In this document: positions 58,967-64,000 of the stretch, in pieces
How positions within the stretch are numbered: position 1 is the stretch's first letter
Layout of the letters: each line of letters begins with the position of its first letter
The notes under the pieces: generated by a model
Told to the model about the DNA's origin: nothing
Database searches by the model: none
The model's input: only the letters and a program-made list of their open reading frames with translations
Program-made: the position numbers and the translations under genes
NCBI GenBank assembly: GCA_040756745.1
Contig: JBFLYO010000002.1
Span: 62,001 to 126,000, forward strand
From: JBFLYO01 sp040756745
Lineage (GTDB): Bacteria; Bacteroidota; Ignavibacteria; UBA10030; UBA6906
Direction of reading: 5' to 3'
DNA: 64,000 bases

Positions 58967-59419
58967 ATGATCTTCCTCAAAAACATCCTCATCACCACCG
59001 ATCTCTCGGAGTACTCTCTCGCGGCCCTGGAGTACGCCTTCACGTTTGGGCTTCTGTTCGGTGCACGACTCTGTCTCCTGTATGTCGACGAGCAGGGGCA
59101 GCACCGATCCGACCGGAATGCGGCCGCCGCACTGGAGGGGTTCGCTGCGTCCAGGATCGATTCGCGGCTGAACCTGGAGCTCGTCACCCGGTCGGGCCGC
59201 CCCGCTGAAGAAATCAGCAGGTACGCCAGGGAACAGGGGATGGACCTGATTGTCATGGCAACTCACGGGCGAACCGGGTTGAAGCAAGCCGCCATGGGGA
59301 GCGTGGCACAGAAGGTGATCCGGCTGTCCGCCGTCCCCGTCCTCGCTGTCAAGCCCCATGCCGTCCGGGAGTCCCTCCTCCGCTTCGCGGACGTCGAGAA
59401 CGAACTCCATCTGCGTTGA
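58967..59419 (+). CDS. Universal stress protein family
   Basis: A 150-residue UspA-type alpha/beta protein. N-terminal strand MIFLKNILITTDLSEYSLAAL has the Asp of the ATP site. The ATP-binding signature G-x2-G-x9-G-S shows as MATHGRTGLKQAAMGSVAQKV (about residues 101-121), followed by VPVLAVK. It is probably nucleotide binding. The ATG at 58967 is used because the longer frame contains the -12 region of the promoter. The pseudo-receiver gene begins 6 nt after it. Confidence 0.9.
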   Translation: MIFLKNILITTDLSEYSLAALEYAFTFGLLFGARLCLLYVDEQGQHRSDRNAAAALEGFAASRIDSRLNLELVTRSGRPAEEISRYAREQGMDLIVMATHGRTGLKQAAMGSVAQKVIRLSAVPVLAVKPHAVRESLLRFADVENELHLR

Positions 59420-59424
59420 CCCCC

Positions 59425-59859
59425 ATGGACCTCAAGAACAGTCAGGAAGACCAGGGGAAGGGGGGAAACGCTGTCCCTCACGACAACGGGCACGGGGGGG
59501 AACAAAAGACCATTCTGATCTTCAGCCCCGACCTGAACCTCTGCTTCAGTCTCTCCATGCTCTTCCAGGACAGGTACCACGTGGTGACCACGACCAACCT
59601 GGCCCAGGTCGAGCCGCTCGCCGGCGAACATCGCGTGGACCTGATCATCGTCGACGCCGTTCCCTCGCAACGTCTCATGGAGAAATTCGACGAGCTCCGC
59701 ATACGTCACGGCGCCGTGCCGGTCATCTTACTCTATGTTTACACCGGCCGCGACGCCGCTCTGGAACGGACGATCCGAAGTCACGTCGACTCGGTCTTCT
59801 ACAAGCCGGTTGAGATCGCTGCCGTCTCACGGCGGATCGAGGAATTACTGATGCTCTGA
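59425..59859 (+). CDS. Receiver-like protein with a degenerate acidic pocket
   Basis: A 144-residue protein of receiver fold. After a low-complexity N-terminus (about 25 residues), KTILIFSPDLNLC replaces the ILIVDDD strand, so the metal-binding acidic pair is largely lost. The phospho-acceptor-like Asp remains in LIIVDAVPS and Lys-Pro in VFYKPVEIA. It may be a pseudo-receiver signalling by protein contact. An in-frame TTG at 59416 overlaps the usp stop, but the ATG at 59425 is preferred. It is likely co-transcribed with usp under the sigma54 promoter. Confidence 0.72.
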   Translation: MDLKNSQEDQGKGGNAVPHDNGHGGEQKTILIFSPDLNLCFSLSMLFQDRYHVVTTTNLAQVEPLAGEHRVDLIIVDAVPSQRLMEKFDELRIRHGAVPVILLYVYTGRDAALERTIRSHVDSVFYKPVEIAAVSRRIEELLML

Positions 59860-59916
59860 GGGGGTTACAGGGACACATCCTCATTCCCACGCGTGCAAAC
59901 ACCCCGCATCCCGAAG

Positions 59917-59931
59917 TTGCAGAATTGGGAA
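59917..59931 (+). promoter_or_regulatory. Candidate activator site upstream of the multihaem cytochrome
   Basis: TTGCAGAATTGGGAA, about 65-70 bp upstream of the -24 element at 59993. It differs by one base from the site at 15142-15156 before hypF. A further ATTCCC at 59883-59888 may form a second half-site. Confidence 0.52.
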
Positions 59932-59992
59932 TAGTTACCGACGTTGACATTCGTATATGTAGGTTTTTTCAACAATTCCACCCTTCCCCCCT

Positions 59993-60007
59993 TGGCATGC
60001 TGATTGA
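59993..60007 (+). promoter_or_regulatory. Possible sigma54 promoter of the 13-haem cytochrome gene
   Basis: TGGCATG-CTGA-TTGA with correct spacing. It deviates at the sixth base of the -24 box and at the last base of the -12. Start would be near 60019, followed by a leader holding a small hairpin GCCCG/CGGGC (60020-60033). On its own it is weak; the shared upstream 15-mer strengthens it. Confidence 0.42.
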
Positions 60008-60068
60008 CCGATGAATTCTGCCCGGATTCGGGCCTTTCTGTCCTCTGAACTCTGACGTCTGCCCTTTC

Positions 60069-62222
60069 ATGTTTCAACCGATCCGCCATACCCTCCGTCG
60101 TATCCCGGCGTTCGTCATTGCAGGTATCTTGTGCGTCGTTTCGTTCCAGGCCGCCGCACAGACGAGTGTCGATTGCCTGAGCTGTCACGCGGAGCAGGGG
60201 CTTACAATGTCCAAACGGGGAAAGTCGATTTCCCTCTATGTCAACGCTGCGTCGCTCAAGCGATCGGCTCACGCCGGGCTCGAATGTGTCGACTGTCATG
60301 CCGGTTTCAGTCCCACCGAACTTCCCCATGCGCGGAAAATCCGGTTGGTCGCGTGTACCTCCTGCCATGCGGACGAGCAATTCCTGGCGTACGGCGAAAG
60401 CGTTCACGGCAGAATAGCCGGCGGGCACCCCAATGCCGCATGCGCGGATTGCCACGGTACCCACGCCATTGCGAAACTCTCCGCCGAGACCCCCGAACAG
60501 CGGAAGGCGTTTGCCACAGCGACCTGCGCCCGCTGCCACGCTGCGGTTGATTCGACGTTCAATGCCTCCGACCATGGGATAGCCCTTGCCGCGGGTGTGA
60601 AAGGATCTCCGACCTGCATTGACTGTCACGGCGAGCATGAGGTTCAGGCGCCGGCGGATTCAGCCGCACAGACCAACTGGAAGAATCTCGCCGCGATGTG
60701 CCTCCGGTGTCACGTCGATGACCCCGACGTGCGTGCGCGTGTGGGTCCGACTGCCGGCTTTATTGCGAGTTACGAGCAGAGCGTTCATGCGCGTGCTGTG
60801 AAGGTGGGGAACGAAGCCGCCGCCACCTGCATCGACTGCCATGGAAGTCATGAAATGAAGAAGGGAGGGAACCCCTCATCGCTGGTGGCCAAACCGAACA
60901 TCGCCGCGACGTGCGGCAGATGCCATGCGGATGTGCTTGAGCAATACCGCGGAAGCATCCACGGCACCGCCCTCGCTGCGAGCGTCATGGCGTCCGCGAC
61001 TTGTACGGACTGCCACGGTGAACACAGGATTCTCTCCCCGAAGGATGCACGGTCGCCCGTGGCGGCCGGAAACGTCTCGGCCCAGGTCTGCACACCATGC
61101 CACGCGTCGGTCCGGCTGACGCAGAAATACGGTCTCGCAGCCGACCGCTTCCAGTCGTTCGCCGACAGCTATCACGGACTTGCCGGGCGTGCAGGGAGCG
61201 TGGAGGTCGCCAACTGTGCGAGCTGCCACGGCGTCCACGACATCAAACCTTCGAGCGACCCGACTTCGCGCATTCACAAAAGCAACCTGGCGGCGACGTG
61301 CGGCACTTGCCATCCGGGCGCCAACGAGAATTTCACGAAGGGGGCGGTCCACGTCATCGTCACGTCGGGCAGTGATGAAATACTCTATATCGTTTCGACG
61401 ACCTATGTCATCTTGATTGTCGTGATCATCGGCGGGATGGCGATTCACAATATCCTTGACTTCGTGACGAAGTCGAAACGGCTGCTGAAGTTCCGGCGGG
61501 GCATCCTCACGCGCCATCACCCCGGTCACCGCCTCTATCTCCGGATGTCGCTCGACGAGCGGATCCAGCATGGCACGCTGGCGGTCAGTTTCATCACGCT
61601 GGTGCTCACCGGGTTTGCGCTCAAGTTTCCTGATGCATGGTGGGTCGCGCCGGTCCGGGATCTTAGTCCCGTAATGTTCGAGGCGCGCGGGGTGCTCCAC
61701 CGCGCCGCGGGGGTCGTGCTTGTTCTCGCGGGACTGTACCACATCTACTACGTTGTGTTCGTCCCGCGAGGGAAAAGACTCTTGCAGGATCTCCTGCCGG
61801 TCCGGCAGGATATCACAGACGCGATCGCAGTATTGAAGTACAACCTTGGCATTTCATCCCGGAAACCGCAGTTCGGGCGGTTCAGCTACATCGAGAAGAG
61901 CGAATACTGGGCGCTCGTCTGGGGGACTGTGGTGATGGGCGTGACGGGAGTGATCCTCTGGTTCGACAATACGTTCCTCGGTCTGCTGACCAAGCTCTGG
62001 TGGGACGTTGCCCAGACGGTGCACTACTACGAGGCCTGGCTTGCAACGCTGGCCGTCATCGTCTGGCACTTCTATTTTGTGATGTTCAATCCCGATTCTT
62101 ACCCGATCAACCTTGCCTTCTGGAAGGGAACACTGACCGAAGAAGAGATGGAGGAAGAACACCTGCTGGAGCTGAAGGCGCTCCGGGCCGCCGAGGCCCG
62201 CCGGGTTGACGCGGAGGGGTGA
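60069..62222 (+). CDS. 13-haem cytochrome c fused to a membrane cytochrome b (CbcL-like quinol oxidoreductase)
   Basis: A 717-residue redox protein. After a signal peptide (ending near FQAAAQT), residues about 35-435 hold 13 CXXCH haem c sites (first CLSCH, last CGTCH), so this part is periplasmic. The C-terminal third has about five membrane helices (YVILIVVIIGGMAIH, TLAVSFITLVLTGFAL, VVLVLAGLYHIYYVVF, and two more) with His residues placed like the FdnI/HydC dihaem cytochrome b domain. Geobacter CbcL has the same plan with nine haems. It would pass quinol electrons to the periplasm. The stop overlaps the next gene by one base. Confidence 0.9.
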   Translation: MFQPIRHTLRRIPAFVIAGILCVVSFQAAAQTSVDCLSCHAEQGLTMSKRGKSISLYVNAASLKRSAHAGLECVDCHAGFSPTELPHARKIRLVACTSCHADEQFLAYGESVHGRIAGGHPNAACADCHGTHAIAKLSAETPEQRKAFATATCARCHAAVDSTFNASDHGIALAAGVKGSPTCIDCHGEHEVQAPADSAAQTNWKNLAAMCLRCHVDDPDVRARVGPTAGFIASYEQSVHARAVKVGNEAAATCIDCHGSHEMKKGGNPSSLVAKPNIAATCGRCHADVLEQYRGSIHGTALAASVMASATCTDCHGEHRILSPKDARSPVAAGNVSAQVCTPCHASVRLTQKYGLAADRFQSFADSYHGLAGRAGSVEVANCASCHGVHDIKPSSDPTSRIHKSNLAATCGTCHPGANENFTKGAVHVIVTSGSDEILYIVSTTYVILIVVIIGGMAIHNILDFVTKSKRLLKFRRGILTRHHPGHRLYLRMSLDERIQHGTLAVSFITLVLTGFALKFPDAWWVAPVRDLSPVMFEARGVLHRAAGVVLVLAGLYHIYYVVFVPRGKRLLQDLLPVRQDITDAIAVLKYNLGISSRKPQFGRFSYIEKSEYWALVWGTVVMGVTGVILWFDNTFLGLLTKLWWDVAQTVHYYEAWLATLAVIVWHFYFVMFNPDSYPINLAFWKGTLTEEEMEEEHLLELKALRAAEARRVDAEG

Positions 62223-64000
62223 TGCGGAGAGTCCCGGCATACTGGATCCTCGTTACGGCGGCGGTGTTTGCCGCGCCGCCGGCACTGGTCCGCGCTCAGG
62301 AGAACTCGGACTGTCTCAGCTGCCATGGCGACAAGTCGCTGACGGCCGAGCGCCGCGGAAGATCGGTCTCGCTGTTTGTCGATGAGCGGCGCGTCACAGC
62401 CTCCGTTCACGGGGGCCTCACCTGCGTTGCGTGCCATGCCGACCTGCAGGGGAAGGAACTACCGCACGACGTCCCGCTTGCGCGCGTGGATTGTGGCACG
62501 TGCCACACGCAGGAGCAGAAGGACCATGCGGAGTCGCTGCACGGCAAGGCCGTGGCACGAGGGGATCCACTCGCTCCGGCGTGCGTGAACTGTCACGGAG
62601 CCCATGAGATCGCGCCGGTCAAGGACCCACGGTCCGCCGTCTCTCCGCAGCGCGTGCCGTTCGTTTGCGGCTCATGCCACCGCGAAGGATCGCCTGTCTC
62701 CCGCCAGCGGGAGATCCATCAGGCGAACATCGTCGAAAACTATTCCGAAAGTATCCACGGCGAGGGCCTCCTGAAAAAGGGGCTTGTCGTCTCTGCCACC
62801 TGCGCGTCGTGCCATACGGCGCACCGGATCTTCAGGCACACCGATCCGCGCTCGTCCATCAATCGTAGGAACATTGCAGCGACGTGTACGCAGTGCCATG
62901 CCCAGATCGAGGCGGTGCACCGGAAGGTGATCCGCGGCGAGCTCTGGGAGAAGGAGACGCACGTGCTGCCGGCGTGCGTTGACTGCCATCAGCCCCACAA
63001 GGTCCGAAAGGTTTTCTACGACCAGGGGATGGCCGATGCCGATTGCATGCGTTGCCACGGTCGGGGGGACATCGCGTCGTCTCGTGACGGCCGTTCGCTC
63101 TTCGTCCGCCAGGAAGAGGTGAAGAATTCCCGGCACACGAAGAACGCCTGCAGCCAATGCCATGTTGGCGTGAATGCGTCGAAGTCGAGGCCCTGCGAGA
63201 CGATCACCCAGAAGGTGGACTGCTCTTCGTGCCACGCGGAGATCGGCCAGCAATACCAGAAGAGCATGCACGGCACACTGCTGGCCCGGAACGATCCCAA
63301 TGCGCCGACATGCAACGAGTGCCACGGCACCCATGGGGTACGGGGAAAGAGCGAACCAAAGTCTTCCACCTTCCCGATAAATGTGCCCGGGCTCTGCGCG
63401 CGCTGTCACCGCGAAGGCCAGAAAGCCGCGGTGCGCTACATCGGCGACGAGCACAACATCGTCGAGCACTATCAGGAGAGCATCCACGGCAAAGGCCTGC
63501 TCAAGAGCGGCTTGACGGTGACGGCCATGTGCACTGATTGCCATACGGCGCACGGCGTCCTGCCAGTCGCAAACTCCGAATCTAGTGTCAACCCCAGGAA
63601 CCTTCCTGCCACGTGCGGCCGCTGCCATCACGGGATCGAGGAGAAGTTCAACGCGAGCATCCACGCCACAGTAGTAGGGCGGACCGATAAGAGACTTCCG
63701 GTGTGCAGCGACTGCCACTCCGCGCATACGATCAGGCGGGCGGACACGGAAGGGTTCAAACTGACCATCATGACGCAATGCGGACAGTGTCATGAGGAGA
63801 TCGCCAGGACCTATTTCGATACGTATCACGGCAAAGTCTCACAACTCGGGTACACGAAGACGGCGAAATGCTATGACTGCCACGGTGCACACGACATCCT
63901 TCCCGTAGCAGACCCACGGTCGCATCTAAGCCGTGAAAATGTCGTCGGAACCTGCCAGAAATGCCATCCGGGTGCAACTCGAAAGTTTGCCGGATATCTT
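62222..64000 (+). CDS. Large multihaem cytochrome c, at least 19 haems, C-terminus cut by window edge
   Basis: Starts with ATG overlapping the previous stop (TGATG) and a signal peptide MRRVPAYWILVTAAVFAA ending near VRAQ. The 593 codons in view contain 19 CXXCH motifs (first CLSCH, last CQKCH) and no stop. Its first roughly 100 residues parallel the N-terminus of the preceding protein (DCLSCHGDKSLTAERRGRSV against DCLSCHAEQGLTMSKRGKSI). A module repeats inside it (ESIHGEGLLKKGL at about residue 178 and ESIHGKGLLKSGL at about 419). No haem-free catalytic domain is seen so far. It is a candidate periplasmic or outer-surface electron conduit. Confidence 0.9.
   Translation, partial: MRRVPAYWILVTAAVFAAPPALVRAQENSDCLSCHGDKSLTAERRGRSVSLFVDERRVTASVHGGLTCVACHADLQGKELPHDVPLARVDCGTCHTQEQKDHAESLHGKAVARGDPLAPACVNCHGAHEIAPVKDPRSAVSPQRVPFVCGSCHREGSPVSRQREIHQANIVENYSESIHGEGLLKKGLVVSATCASCHTAHRIFRHTDPRSSINRRNIAATCTQCHAQIEAVHRKVIRGELWEKETHVLPACVDCHQPHKVRKVFYDQGMADADCMRCHGRGDIASSRDGRSLFVRQEEVKNSRHTKNACSQCHVGVNASKSRPCETITQKVDCSSCHAEIGQQYQKSMHGTLLARNDPNAPTCNECHGTHGVRGKSEPKSSTFPINVPGLCARCHREGQKAAVRYIGDEHNIVEHYQESIHGKGLLKSGLTVTAMCTDCHTAHGVLPVANSESSVNPRNLPATCGRCHHGIEEKFNASIHATVVGRTDKRLPVCSDCHSAHTIRRADTEGFKLTIMTQCGQCHEEIARTYFDTYHGKVSQLGYTKTAKCYDCHGAHDILPVADPRSHLSRENVVGTCQKCHPGATRKFAGYL

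Noticed and set aside
1..64000. tRNA, rRNA or CRISPR loci
   Set aside because: I looked in all gaps for cloverleaf T-loop words, rRNA stretches and regularly spaced palindromic repeats. None was found; the tandem arrays present have no spacers.

Overview
The window is a GC-rich, gene-dense bacterial chromosome segment with about 54 protein genes, two cut by the window edges. It has no rRNA, tRNA, CRISPR array or intact mobile element that I can see. It looks like a Bacteroidota/Chlorobiota-group bacterium, most like an Ignavibacteria-type lineage. The grounds are a CarboxypepD_reg-type TonB receptor, a secreted lamin-tail protein with a FlgD/CHU_C-like C-terminus, BatA-type proteins, type II IPP isomerase, hyp genes and giant multiheme cytochromes. 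The readable promoters are ordinary sigma70-like (TTGAHW-N17-TATNTT), not the classical Bacteroidetes TAnnTTTG type. The lineage call is inference.

Layout. 1-4.5 kb: fni (partial) is divergent from a sugar-nucleotide pyrophosphorylase followed by metK and ahcY of the SAM cycle. 4.5-7.7 kb: two orphan receivers, a secreted lamin-tail protein and a GNAT enzyme. 7.9-16.3 kb: a long minus-strand run hypA-hypB-hypF-hypC paralogue-hypC-hypD-hypE-buk-ptb. This is a complete [NiFe]-hydrogenase maturation set joined to a butyrate/acyl-phosphate kinase pair, with no hydrogenase structural gene in view. 16.5-29 kb: a transposase remnant, then housekeeping genes (glnD, murI, def, two SDR/radical-SAM genes on overlapping divergent promoters, pyrE, Nudix, pyrimidine phosphorylase, CBS, ferredoxin, IMPase). 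29-39 kb: a debranching-enzyme-like lipoprotein, hflX, a BatA/VWA protein, a patatin-Omp85 type Vd protein, an SDR and a coupled degenerate REP-type transposase. 39-47 kb: a large hybrid histidine kinase, a DUF72 gene divergent from an XRE-S24 repressor with paired operators, and a DUF1015/aminotransferase pair. 47-56 kb: a TonB receptor, a STAS protein, a cyclase/AAA/membrane protein, a VanX-type dipeptidase and an RNA methyltransferase. 56-64 kb: a PAS histidine kinase plus NtrC-type sigma54 activator, a universal stress protein, a pseudo-receiver, a 13-haem cytochrome fused to a membrane cytochrome b, and a second cytochrome with at least 19 haems running off the end.

The strongest non-obvious signal is regulatory. 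Four sigma54 (-24/-12) promoters can be read by eye: before hypF and before the hybrid kinase (both exact TGGCACG-N4-TTGC), and before usp and the 13-haem cytochrome (weaker). Three of them have a shared upstream 12-mer, CASAATTNGGAA, 60-95 bp away. For hypF and the cytochrome the match extends to a 15-mer with one difference. With the sigma54 activator encoded between these loci, this suggests one regulon tying hydrogenase maturation to a multihaem electron-transfer conduit.

Non-coding space also carries several repeats: GAGATT/CTCAATCT simple repeats at three loci, a 17-bp repeat in five copies, a 15-bp repeat ending in a 30-bp perfect palindrome, and a boilerplate CCCTCCCTT element. Gaps over 300 bases: only 50069-50443 (promoters and hairpins, described below).
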